Of a stretch of DNA of 64,000 nt, positions 54,992 through 64,000 are shown one piece after another. The DNA comes from Tibeticola sediminis (GTDB lineage Bacteria; Pseudomonadota; Gammaproteobacteria; Burkholderiales; Burkholderiaceae_C): contig NZ_RKQL01000002.1 of NCBI RefSeq assembly GCF_003843835.1, positions 310,001-374,000 on the forward strand, written 5' to 3'. The notes under the pieces were generated by a model. The model saw nothing but the letters and a program-made list of their open reading frames with translations. It had not been told where the DNA came from and searched no databases. Within the stretch, counting starts at the first letter, position 1. Every line of letters starts with the position of its first letter. The translations under genes and the position numbers were made by a program.

Positions 54992-55512
54992 ACCTTCCAC
55001 TTTTCGAGCAGCTTCTCCGGCGTCATCGAGTCGTAGTACTCGAAGGGCTGATGGATCCAGGGGTTGGTCGGGAGGAACTCGACGGAATAATCGGGCGCAA
55101 AAGACGAGACGCCTTTGGTCCAGATCACCGCCGTGCGCAACTCGGTGATGGGCTTGTAGTTGGTGCGCAGCATATCGACCACGGCCTTGAGCGTATGGCC
55201 CGAGTCAGCGAGGTCGTCGACCAGCAACACCCGTCCGGCGATTTCGCCTTTGGGCGTGGTGATGTAGCGCGCAATGTCGAGATGCCCCTGCACCGTCCCG
55301 GCCTCGGCACGGTAGGAACTGGTCGACATGATGGCCAGCGGCTTGTCGAAGATCCTTGAGAGGATGTCGCCGGGCCGCATACCGCCCCGCGCCAGGCACA
55401 GAATGGTGTCGAACGGCCAGCCCGATTGGTGAATCTTGATCGCGAGCTTTTCGATGAGGTTGTGGTACTCGTCGTAGCTCACATAGAGGTGCTTGCCGTC
55501 TTCCGTCAACAT
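54988..55512 (-). CDS. purine-type phosphoribosyltransferase
   Basis: Phosphoribosyltransferase of 174 residues. The PRPP-binding signature is LLVDDLADSGHTLK, with CLARGGMRPGDIL as the other active-site segment, which resembles xanthine/guanine or hypoxanthine salvage enzymes. The start at 55512 is favoured over 55542 by GGAG nine bases upstream. It follows purA, in keeping with purine salvage beside de novo synthesis. Its TGA stop is supplied by element C. Confidence 0.85.
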   Translation of the reverse strand: MLTEDGKHLYVSYDEYHNLIEKLAIKIHQSGWPFDTILCLARGGMRPGDILSRIFDKPLAIMSTSSYRAEAGTVQGHLDIARYITTPKGEIAGRVLLVDDLADSGHTLKAVVDMLRTNYKPITELRTAVIWTKGVSSFAPDYSVEFLPTNPWIHQPFEYYDSMTPEKLLEKWKV

Positions 55513-55583
55513 CGTATTTACTCCTGAATCTGTAGCGCCCATTGACCGTTTTATGCCGGGCTACCGGGGTTTTTGCTTGAAAA

Positions 55584-56960
<1,377 letters not shown>

Positions 56961-56973
56961 TCAGGTCCGATGG

Positions 56974-58137
56974 TCAAATGGCGCGAACGATCCAGTGGCC
57001 CGCGACTTCCACCAGTTCCCGGTCGCAGAAAAATTCATCGATTTCGCTCTCGTGGCCGGGCAACATGCAAACCACGGTCTCACCCCGACCGCGCAACGAG
57101 GCGATCGCTGCGCGCAGATGCTCTCCCTGCCCCCAAGGCGCACGGATGGCGGGCTTGGGTCCCCGCTGCTGCGCCGCCGCCACGACCGCTTTCAAATCCA
57201 GGCTGAAACCCACGGCGGGACGCACCGCAGCCGTGGCTCGCCGGGCAAACACAGCACCCACCCCATCGTAGCGACCGCCCCGAACCAGCGCCTCGCCCGC
57301 CGGTTCCGCATAGACCGTGAAGCGCACGCCGCTGTAGTAGGCGTAGCCGCTCGCGTCGGCCAGATCGAAGGTCACCGTGGCCCCGTCGACATGCTGCGCC
57401 ATCCAGCGCAGCGCATCGAGCGCCGCGGCCACGCCGGGGAAGCCTGCGAGGCATCGCTGCGCCTCTTCGAGCACCGAGGCGTCCCCGTACAGATCCACCA
57501 AGGCGCGCAGCGCCTGCTGCACCTCCACTCCGAGGCCCCGCGCGAGGCCGGCCACCTCTTGCCCGTCTTTGGCGGCTAGGGCGGCATTGAGGGCAGTCTG
57601 TTCGATCGGGTCGAGCGCAGATCCCGCCAGAATCGAGCGCAGGATCCGCGCGTCACCCAAGTCCAAGGTCAGCGAGCCGACCCGAGCCTGGGTCAGCCCG
57701 TCGAGCGCGAGCGAGACGACCTCGAGGTCGGCCTCGAGCCCCGCGTGCCCATAGAGTTCGGCGCCGAACTGCAGCGGTTCACGGCTGGCATGTGGGCGGT
57801 CGGGACGGGTGCGCAACACCGGCCCGCAGTAGCAGAGCCGGGTAACCCCCGCACGATTGAGCAGGTGCGCATCGATCCGCGCCACCTGCGGCGTCGTGTC
57901 GGCACGTACCCCGAGCATGCGCCCGGACAATTGGTCGACGAGCTTGAACGTCTGCAGGTCCAGGGCTTCGCCCGTACCCGTCAGCAACGATTCGAGGTGT
58001 TCGATGAGCGGCGGTATGACCAATTCATAGCCATAGGCGTTGGCCGTATCGAGCATGCGTCGACGCAGGTCTTCGATGTGGCGCGCCTCGGCAGGCAGCA
58101 CATCGGCAATGTGATCCGGAAGGACCCAAGCAGTCAT
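56974..58137 (-). CDS. hisZ: ATP phosphoribosyltransferase regulatory subunit
   Basis: HisS-like paralogue of 387 residues that activates the short HisG enzyme of histidine synthesis but has no aminoacylation activity. Class II synthetase-like folds are visible ([51 protein letters not shown]). Position between hflC/DUF2065 and purA is common in betaproteobacteria. Element D lies just upstream of its start. Confidence 0.93.
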   Translation of the reverse strand: MTAWVLPDHIADVLPAEARHIEDLRRRMLDTANAYGYELVIPPLIEHLESLLTGTGEALDLQTFKLVDQLSGRMLGVRADTTPQVARIDAHLLNRAGVTRLCYCGPVLRTRPDRPHASREPLQFGAELYGHAGLEADLEVVSLALDGLTQARVGSLTLDLGDARILRSILAGSALDPIEQTALNAALAAKDGQEVAGLARGLGVEVQQALRALVDLYGDASVLEEAQRCLAGFPGVAAALDALRWMAQHVDGATVTFDLADASGYAYYSGVRFTVYAEPAGEALVRGGRYDGVGAVFARRATAAVRPAVGFSLDLKAVVAAAQQRGPKPAIRAPWGQGEHLRAAIASLRGRGETVVCMLPGHESEIDEFFCDRELVEVAGHWIVRAI

Positions 58138-58181
58138 GAAAATGCGTCAGAGTGTGAAACGCGCGATTTTACCGGGCTGCG

Positions 58182-58348
58182 ATCAGGGGCTGAGAGGGAA
58201 TTGGGCGTGCCCGAAGGGGCGCCCCAAAACGCGCCCGAGTAGGCGCAAAGCACAGCCGTAGCTCCAGCTACGGCGCGCATTTGCAACGCCCTCTGGCGTG
58301 TTTTGGGGCGTCAAAGCGGGCATGACCCATTCCCTCTCAGCCTCTCAG
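58182..58348. repeat. palindromic element D (GAGGCTGAGAGGG arms), 167 bp
   Basis: Arms at 58182-58201 (two differences from the others) and 58329-58348. The 47-bp core (58242-58288) is exactly centred, stem GCCGTAGC-TCCA-GCTACGGC. It lies between hisZ and the DUF2065 gene inside a co-directional run; its outer end is 37 bp from the DUF2065 stop, the only case in this family that does not touch a stop codon. Confidence 0.92.
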
Positions 58349-58385
58349 CCCCAGGGGCGAAGCACCCCGCGCGTGCAACGCTGCA

Positions 58386-58565
58386 TCAGGCCAGCAAAAG
58401 CAGCAGCAAGCCCCCGGCGGCCACCGAGCACAGCCCGTAAAAACGCAACTGGCCGTCGCGCAGCTGTCGAATCTGGTCCACGACCTGTCGCCAAAAAGAG
58501 GGTGCGATCAGAGGCAAAGCGCCCTCGACGATCAACACCCAAGCCAAAACCGCCCAAAACGACAT
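58386..58565 (-). CDS. DUF2065 small membrane protein (YjeT-like)
   Basis: Membrane protein of 59 residues, reading MSFWAVLAWVLIVEGALPLI, then the loop APSFWRQVVDQIRQLRDGQL and a second helix (FYGLCSVAAGGLLLLLLA). Two helices with a conserved short basic loop match DUF2065, usually found after hflC. The function is unknown. It starts 18 bp after the hflC stop. Confidence 0.88.
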   Translation of the reverse strand: MSFWAVLAWVLIVEGALPLIAPSFWRQVVDQIRQLRDGQLRFYGLCSVAAGGLLLLLLA

Positions 58566-58583
58566 CGGCTGCTCAGTGGCGCG

Positions 58584-59498
58584 TCACTTTTTCGGAGCCG
58601 CAGCCGCTGCCCCAGAATTGCCCCCTCGCATCACCTTGAAGAATTCCGACGAGGCCGGATCCAACACCAGGACATCGCTTTTCTTGGCAAACGTGGACTT
58701 GTAGGCTTCGAGGCTGCGGTAGAACTGCGCAAACTGCGGATCCTTCCCAAACGCCTCGGCGTAAATTCGCGCCGCCTCGGCGTCGCCTTCGCCCTTGACC
58801 TTCTGGGCCTCGCGGTACGCGTTGGCGAGCGTCACTTCACGTTGGCGGTCCGCATCGGCGCGGATCTTCTCGCCTTCGGCCGCGCCAGTCGAGCGCAGTT
58901 CATTGGCCACGCGCTTGCGCTCGGCTTCCATACGGCGATAGACCGACTCGGTGATCGCTTCGACATAGTCGGCGCGCGTGATGCGCACATCGACAATGTC
59001 CACACCCCACGGTTTCTCACCCTTGACGACCTTGAGCACCTCGCGCTTGACGTTGGCCATCAAGGCATCGCGCTTGGTCGAGAGAATCTCCTTGACGGTG
59101 GCGCGGTTCACCTCTTCCTGCAATGCATTGCGCACGACCCGGTTGAGTTGCACCGCTCCGGCGTTCTCATCGAGCCCGACGTTGCGAATGTAGGCCTGCG
59201 GGTCACTGATGCGCCAGCGCACATACCAGTCGACCACCATGCGCTGTTTTTCCGCCGTCAGCAAGGGCTCGGATTCGGTGCTCTCGAGATTGAGCAGTCG
59301 CTTGTCCAGATACGACACGTTCTGGAACGGCGGCGGCAGCTTGAAATTGAGGCCCGGCTCGGTGATGACTTCCCGAATCTGCCCCAGCGCATAAACCACG
59401 CCGAATTGCCGCTGATCGACCACGAACATCGTGGAACTCAAAAGCGCCAGCAAAACCAAGATGGACGAAGCGACCATCCCGATACGGTTGATATTCAT
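58584..59498 (-). CDS. hflC: FtsH modulator HflC
   Basis: SPFH/band 7 protein of 304 residues, anchored to the inner membrane by one N-terminal helix (GMVASSILVLLALLSSTMFVV) with a periplasmic PHB domain. It forms a complex with HflK that encloses the FtsH protease and modulates its activity. It is 12 bp after hflK. The AYREAQKVKGEGDAEAARIYAEAFGKDP segment near the C-terminal half is characteristic. Confidence 0.95.
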   Translation of the reverse strand: MNINRIGMVASSILVLLALLSSTMFVVDQRQFGVVYALGQIREVITEPGLNFKLPPPFQNVSYLDKRLLNLESTESEPLLTAEKQRMVVDWYVRWRISDPQAYIRNVGLDENAGAVQLNRVVRNALQEEVNRATVKEILSTKRDALMANVKREVLKVVKGEKPWGVDIVDVRITRADYVEAITESVYRRMEAERKRVANELRSTGAAEGEKIRADADRQREVTLANAYREAQKVKGEGDAEAARIYAEAFGKDPQFAQFYRSLEAYKSTFAKKSDVLVLDPASSEFFKVMRGGNSGAAAAAPKK

Positions 59499-59510
59499 TC
59501 TGAAAACTCC

Positions 59511-60881
59511 TCAGCGGCTGTCGCGGTCGCGGGTACGGCCGGCATCCCGGGTGCGGGCATCGTTGGACGACGGGGTACCGGCGGCGCTCTGCGGCGCGCC
59601 GGTCGACCCCGATGTCGCGGCAGCGCCCGTCACCGGCGTTGCGGAGCCTGCGGCCGACTGCGCCTCGGCGGCGACCTGTTGCATGATCTTGTCGAGCGGC
59701 AAATACAGCAGGTTCGATCCCTGACGCGAGTCGACCAAAACCTTGGTCACATTGCTGTAGATCTGCTGCATGGTGTCGACATACATCCGGTCGCGTGTGA
59801 CTTGTGGCGCCTTCTGGTACTCGGTCAGCACCGAGCGGAACCGCTGGGCATCGCCTTGCGCCTGGGCCACGATGCGTGCGCGGTAGGCATCCGCCTCCTC
59901 TTTCAGGCGCGAAGCCGCACCCACGGCGCGCGGCACGACGTCGTTGGCATAGGCCTCCGCCTCATTTTTCGCACGCTCACGCTCCTGGCCGGCCTTGAGC
60001 ACGTCGTCGAACGCAGCCTGAACCTGTTCGGGCGGGCGAACGCCGCCCTGCTGCAAGTTGACCCCGACCACCTCGATGCCCACCTTGTAGCGGTCGAGGA
60101 TGGACTGCATCAGCGACCGAACCCGCGGCGCGATCTGGTCGCGCTCTTCGGCCAGGGCGGAATCCATTTTCATCTTCCCGACGACCTCACGGACCGCGGT
60201 CTCGGCCGCCTGAACCACGGCCTCGGTCGGGTTCTTGCTCTCGAATAGAAAGGCGCGCGCATCGTTGAGACGATACTGAACCGCAAACTTGATTTCGACG
60301 ATGTTCTCGTCCTCGGTCAGCATCGCGGAATCGCGCAGCCCCGTGGCACGAATCACATTGTCTCGGCCCACGTCGACCGAGCGGATTTGGGTGACGAACA
60401 CCACTTCATGGCGCTGGATCGGGTACGGCAGACGCCAGTTGAAACCGGCGCCCACCGTGGTTTTGTAGCGCCCAAATTGGGTGATGACCGCCTGCTGCCC
60501 TTCCTGGACGATGAAAAAACCCGTCCCGAGCCAGAGCAGCAAGGCGACGCCGAGCAACAGGCCAATGCCGATCCCGGCACCCTTCATATCCGGCGGCGGT
60601 AGACCCGCTCCCCCGCCTTTGCGTCCACCACCGCCGCCAAACAGGCCGCTGAGTTTGCGGTTGAAGTCACGCCACAGTTCATCGAGGTCCGGCGGACCCT
60701 CTGAGGGCCCAGCCCCCCGCTTCGGTTCGCGTGGTTCATTCGGCCCCTTCGGCCCAGACCCGTCGCCTTCGGGGGGCGAGCCGTTGGGCCCTCGCCCCCA
60801 GCGCGGATCATTGAGGTTGAAAATTTCGTTCCAACGCGCCGGAGCCAAACGGCTGCGCAGCAGCCCAGTTCTCAAGTTCAT
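59511..60881 (-). CDS. hflK: FtsH modulator HflK
   Basis: Partner of HflC with one membrane helix (IGIGLLLGVALLLWLGTGFFIV, about 110-132) and a PHB domain, 456 residues. A Gly/Pro-rich N-terminal region is longer than in relatives, and the typical NLNDPRWGRG start appears only at residue 22, after MNLRTGLLRSRLAPARWNEI. No internal ATG allows a shorter protein, so the extension is likely real. The C-terminal tail is low-complexity. Lies 42 bp after hflX. Confidence 0.93.
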   Translation of the reverse strand: MNLRTGLLRSRLAPARWNEIFNLNDPRWGRGPNGSPPEGDGSGPKGPNEPREPKRGAGPSEGPPDLDELWRDFNRKLSGLFGGGGGRKGGGAGLPPPDMKGAGIGIGLLLGVALLLWLGTGFFIVQEGQQAVITQFGRYKTTVGAGFNWRLPYPIQRHEVVFVTQIRSVDVGRDNVIRATGLRDSAMLTEDENIVEIKFAVQYRLNDARAFLFESKNPTEAVVQAAETAVREVVGKMKMDSALAEERDQIAPRVRSLMQSILDRYKVGIEVVGVNLQQGGVRPPEQVQAAFDDVLKAGQERERAKNEAEAYANDVVPRAVGAASRLKEEADAYRARIVAQAQGDAQRFRSVLTEYQKAPQVTRDRMYVDTMQQIYSNVTKVLVDSRQGSNLLYLPLDKIMQQVAAEAQSAAGSATPVTGAAATSGSTGAPQSAAGTPSSNDARTRDAGRTRDRDSR

Positions 60882-60923
60882 TCCCGTGGTCCTGTTGTTC
60901 TCTGGGGCGATTGTGCCCAATCC

Positions 60924-62114
60924 TCACACCCGATCCGGGTTGCCGTCGGGCAATTCCCCCGCGGTGGAACGGTCGTCGTTCGTCCTCAGTGCCGAGGCGG
61001 CCTTGAGGGCGATCTGTTCACGCAATTGGGTCAAGCCACTGCCAGTCTGAGCGCTCAGAAACACTCGAGGGGTCTGCACGCCTGCGACTTCCATCGTATC
61101 GACGACCTTCAGCGGACGCTTCGTCTCCTCCAGGCGGTCGATCTTGTTGAACACGACGATTTGCGGCACCTGTTCCGCGCCGATCTCAGCGAGGACCTTT
61201 TGCACCTGCTCCATCTGCTCGACCGCCTCAGGGCTCGAGGCATCCACCACATGCAGCAGCAAATCCGCATCCGCGGCCTCCTCCAGCGTGGCCTCGAAGG
61301 CGTCGATGAGACCGTGGGGAAGATCACGAATGAATCCGACCGTGTCAGACAACGATACCTTGCGGCCGATTTCCCCCAGGTAGAGCTGGCGCGTGGTCGT
61401 ATCCAGCGTCGCAAACAACTGATCGGCCGCATAAGTGTTGGCCTTGACGAGCGCGTTGAAGAGCGTCGACTTGCCGGCGTTCGTATAGCCAACGAGCGAA
61501 ACCGAGAACGTGTCGCGCCGCTGACGCTGACGCCGCTGGGTCTTGCGCTGCCGCTTCACCCGCTCGAGCCGCTCCCGCGTGCGCTTGATCGCCTCGCCGA
61601 TCATGCGGCGGTCGAGTTCGATTTGGGTTTCCCCCGGGCCGCCGCGCGCGCCGATCCCGCCGCGCTGCCGCTCGAGGTGGGTCCATCGGCGGACGAGCCT
61701 CGTGCTGAGGTACTGTAGCCGCGCCAGTTCGACTTGCAGCTTGCCTTCATGGCTGCGCGCACGCTGCGCAAAAATTTCCAGAATCAGCAAGGTGCGGTCG
61801 TTGACCGGCAGGCCCAGATGCCGCTCCAGATTGCGCTGCTGGGCTGGGCTCAACGACGAGTCGAACAGGACTTCCTGGGCCCCCAGTTCGGCCGCAAGCG
61901 CCTTGATCTCGTCGGCTTTTCCCCGCCCGATGAAGAGCGCAGCATCGGGCACGCTGCGCTTGCATGCGACGCGCCCGACGGGCTCAAACCCGGCGGTTTG
62001 CGCCAGGAGCCCAAGCTCTTCGAGTCGGGGGTCGAAAAATCCACGCCCGAAATCGACCCCGACCAGGATGACCGGAGCTGGCGTGTATGGGCTTGCAGAC
62101 GAAGATGCGCTCAA
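60924..62114 (-). CDS. hflX: ribosome-splitting GTPase HflX
   Basis: GTPase of 396 residues that splits or rescues stalled 70S ribosomes. N-terminal nucleotide-binding-like domain, an arginine-rich helical linker (GGPGETQIELDRRMIGEAIKR), then the G domain with G1 GYTNAGKSTLF, DTVGFIRDLP (G3) and NKID (G4). It lies 106 bp after hfq in the conserved hfq-hflX-hflK-hflC order. Confidence 0.95.
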   Translation of the reverse strand: MSASSSASPYTPAPVILVGVDFGRGFFDPRLEELGLLAQTAGFEPVGRVACKRSVPDAALFIGRGKADEIKALAAELGAQEVLFDSSLSPAQQRNLERHLGLPVNDRTLLILEIFAQRARSHEGKLQVELARLQYLSTRLVRRWTHLERQRGGIGARGGPGETQIELDRRMIGEAIKRTRERLERVKRQRKTQRRQRQRRDTFSVSLVGYTNAGKSTLFNALVKANTYAADQLFATLDTTTRQLYLGEIGRKVSLSDTVGFIRDLPHGLIDAFEATLEEAADADLLLHVVDASSPEAVEQMEQVQKVLAEIGAEQVPQIVVFNKIDRLEETKRPLKVVDTMEVAGVQTPRVFLSAQTGSGLTQLREQIALKAASALRTNDDRSTAGELPDGNPDRV

Positions 62115-62220
62115 CGGACCAGCCGCTCTGAGACCGCGGGATAGACGCGCGCGCGCGGGAGGGGGGCTGCGCGTCGCGCATGGCCAGATGAACTGGCTTG
62201 GAAAGCGCGCGAAGTGGAGC

Positions 62221-62469
62221 TCATGCGGACGGAGCCTGCTCTTCCGCGTTCAGCGAAAAATGCACGGCGCGGCCCGGGACGATGGTGGAGATGGCGTGTT
62301 TGTAGACCATCTGCGTCACCGTGTTGCGCAGCAGGACGACATACTGGTCGAACGACTCGATCTGTCCCTGCAGCTTGATGCCGTTGACCAGATAAATCGA
62401 GACGGGGACGTGTTCCCGACGCAGCGTGTTGAGAAATGGATCTTGCAAGACTTGGCCTTTATTGGTCAC
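62221..62469 (-). CDS. hfq: RNA chaperone Hfq
   Basis: Hexameric Sm-like RNA chaperone of 82 residues that brings small RNAs to mRNAs. Sm1 has [29 protein letters not shown] with QDPFLN; Sm2 has YKHAIST, a normal YKH variant. The C-terminal tail is short, typical of betaproteobacteria. A plausible sigma-70 promoter lies 42-70 bp upstream. It starts the hfq-hflX-hflK-hflC run. Confidence 0.97.
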   Translation of the reverse strand: MTNKGQVLQDPFLNTLRREHVPVSIYLVNGIKLQGQIESFDQYVVLLRNTVTQMVYKHAISTIVPGRAVHFSLNAEEQAPSA

Positions 62470-62510
62470 GATATGCTCCGTGTTCGGAAGTTTGAATGGG
62501 CTTGAACCTT

Positions 62511-62539
62511 ACCATAGCCCTACACCCAGCCGGGCTCAA
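62511..62539 (-). promoter_or_regulatory. likely sigma-70 promoter of hfq
   Basis: On the minus strand TTGAGC (62539-62534) and TATGGT (62516-62511) are 17 bp apart, so transcription would start near 62504 and leave a leader of about 35 bases before hfq. Consensus match only. Confidence 0.45.
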
Positions 62540-62578
62540 AGCCCGAAAGTCCGCCCGCCCGCACGGGCAATCCTTTAG

Positions 62579-62739
62579 GGCAACGCTGAACAAGTCCCTC
62601 GCGCGTCGCGCATCCCGGCTGCGGGCGGTCTGCGTCGTTGCAAATCCTCGCCATAGCTGCGGCTATGGCTGCGGTTTGCGCCTCGCATCCCATCCCGCGG
62701 CCGCTCGCGCGCCATCGCGGAAACTCATTCAGCGTTGCC
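62579..62739. repeat. palindromic element G (GGCAACGCTGAA arms), 161 bp
   Basis: Left arm GGCAACGCTGAACAAG and inverted right arm ending GTTGCC at 62739. The 47-bp core (62636-62682) is exactly centred with 57 bp each side; stem GCCATAGC-TGCG-GCTATGGC is perfect. The TAA stop of der (62742-62740) abuts the end. It lies between der and the hfq promoter. Confidence 0.92.
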
Positions 62740-64000
62740 TTAGTTCGCCCGCCGCTCGCGGTTGGCGTAAGGGTTGTCCGCGGTTTTGAATTCGATCCGC
62801 AGCGGCGTCCCCACCAACGCAAAAGCCTTGCGAAAACGACCTTCGAGATAGCGTTTATAGGCAGGCGTGACATGCTCGAGCGAATTCCCGTGAATGACGA
62901 TCACGGGCGGATTCATCCCCCCTTGGTGGGCATACCGCGGTTTGGGCCGGTACATGCCCGAGCGTTGCGGCGGCTGGAGTTGGACGGACTCCAGCAAAAC
63001 CCGTGTCAACTGCGGGGTCGGCATCTTGCGATGTGCGGATTCATAGGCCTCGATGATCGATCGCCACACCGGCGCGAGGCCTTGACGGGTCCGCGCCGAG
63101 ATGAAGTGGATCGGTGCAAATTTCAGAAACGCCAGCCGAAGCTCGACCGCGCGCTTGACCAGTTCGCGCTGATACTCGTCAACCGCATCCCATTTATTGA
63201 CCGCAATGACGACCGAGCGACCGCTCTCCAAAATGAACCCCGCGATGTGGGCATCTTGGTCGGTGATGCCCTGGGTCGCGTCGAGCAGCAACAAGACGAC
63301 GTTGGCCGACTCGATCGCCTGCAGTGTCTTGACGACGGAGAATTTTTCGATCGCTTCGAAAACCCGGCCCTTGCGCCGCAGTCCAGCCGTGTCGATGAGC
63401 TCGAAACGGCGCCCTTCGCGCTCCAGCGGCACCGAAATCGCATCTCGGGTCGTGCCGGGAAGGTCGAAGGCGACGAGCCGCTCTTCACCGAGCCAGGCGT
63501 TGATCAATGTCGACTTGCCCACATTGGGTCGCCCCGCCACCGCCAGGCGTATCGGCGCGTTGGCTTCGACTTCCCCGGCCTCTTCGTCGTCGGGCTCGAC
63601 GTCCGCACCGGGGATTTGGTCCAAAGCGGCTTCGATCACGCTTCGAACCCCCTGGCCATGCGCGGCCGACACCGCATGGACCTCTCCCAGGCCCAACTCG
63701 TAAAAATCAGCAAGCTGCAAGCCGTCGTGCATGCCCTCAGCCTTGTTGGCCACCAGCAGGCAGGGCTTGCCCAAGCGCCGCAGGTAACTCGCGATTTCGT
63801 GGTCCTGCGCGGAAATGCCCGCGCGCGCATCCACGACGAACAAGACGACATCCGCTTCGGCGACCGCCTGCCGCGTCTGCTTGGCCATCTCGTGGTAGAT
63901 CCCGGTCTCGGCCGTCGGCTCGAAACCGCCGGTGTCCACGACGATGAATTCGCGCCGACCCAGGCGTCCTTGCCCGTAGTGCCGATCGCGCGTCAGACCC
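62740..64000 (-). CDS. der: ribosome-assembly GTPase Der (EngA), 5' end beyond the window
   Basis: Tandem GTPase needed for assembly of the 50S ribosomal subunit. The frame is open to the right edge, and the part encoded by the last 61 bp ([21 protein letters not shown]) precedes [12 protein letters not shown], so the N-terminal G1 loop is missing only because the window ends. The second GTPase domain has [29 protein letters not shown] and NKWD; a KH-like domain ends the protein ([12 protein letters not shown]). Its TAA stop is the first base triplet next to element G. Confidence 0.95.
   Translation of the reverse strand, partial: GLTRDRHYGQGRLGRREFIVVDTGGFEPTAETGIYHEMAKQTRQAVAEADVVLFVVDARAGISAQDHEIASYLRRLGKPCLLVANKAEGMHDGLQLADFYELGLGEVHAVSAAHGQGVRSVIEAALDQIPGADVEPDDEEAGEVEANAPIRLAVAGRPNVGKSTLINAWLGEERLVAFDLPGTTRDAISVPLEREGRRFELIDTAGLRRKGRVFEAIEKFSVVKTLQAIESANVVLLLLDATQGITDQDAHIAGFILESGRSVVIAVNKWDAVDEYQRELVKRAVELRLAFLKFAPIHFISARTRQGLAPVWRSIIEAYESAHRKMPTPQLTRVLLESVQLQPPQRSGMYRPKPRYAHQGGMNPPVIVIHGNSLEHVTPAYKRYLEGRFRKAFALVGTPLRIEFKTADNPYANRERRAN

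Overview
This is a GC-rich chromosomal window of a betaproteobacterium. The gene content and order (hscA-fdx, tmk-holB-pilZ-tatD, holC-pepA opposite lptF-lptG, and hfq-hflX-hflK-hflC-DUF2065-hisZ-purA) point to Burkholderiales, most like the Comamonadaceae or a related family. That placement rests on gene order and protein resemblance only. About 60 protein genes, one tRNA and eight palindromic repeat elements fill the window. There are no rRNA genes, insertion sequences with transposases, prophages or CRISPR arrays, so this is core chromosome.

Layout. 1-2 kb: end of hscA, ferredoxin, DNA polymerase III epsilon, tRNA-Val(CAC), an NlpC/P60 hydrolase. 2-11.4 kb: AcuI-type reductase, Tex, a patatin-like lipase, an iron alcohol dehydrogenase, a thioesterase-GNAT fusion and an O-antigen-ligase-family membrane protein. 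11.4-17.4 kb: ygfZ opposite mltG-tmk-holB-pilZ-tatD-ankyrin. 17.5-23.9 kb: an amino-acid-type ABC binding protein, the pepA-holC operon opposite lptF-lptG-cbiX-like. 24-36.7 kb: cysB, aminotransferase, LETM1-like protein, exported superoxide dismutase, hrpA opposite argA, dsbB opposite yggX, mnmC, CHRD lipoprotein. 37-47.2 kb: an esterase-Baeyer-Villiger monooxygenase fusion, a TlpA-like protein, a fatty-acid oxidation block (acyl-CoA dehydrogenase opposite thiolase and FadJ-like protein, then an SDR reductase) and a two-gene chromate-transporter pair. 47.3-54.8 kb: small membrane and lipoproteins, rlmB, YbbA-like ABC ATPase opposite a TesA-like esterase and mnmH, DUF2189 protein, a cystathionine-lyase-type enzyme. 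55-64 kb: phosphoribosyltransferase, purA, hisZ, DUF2065, hflC, hflK, hflX, hfq and der (cut by the right edge), all on the minus strand.

The most unusual feature is a set of eight large palindromes of three arm types that all share the same 47-bp central hairpin module. In seven of the eight this core sits exactly in the middle (60+47+60 or 57+47+57 bp). Their ends coincide with or directly abut stop codons of hrpA, argA, dsbB, the phosphoribosyltransferase, der and the YbbA-like gene. Other points worth a look are a perfect FNR/ANR-type box in front of the DUF2189 gene, a possible attenuator before the SDR gene, a possible small RNA beside the ABC binding-protein gene, tandem palindromes in that gene's leader, and several domain fusions.
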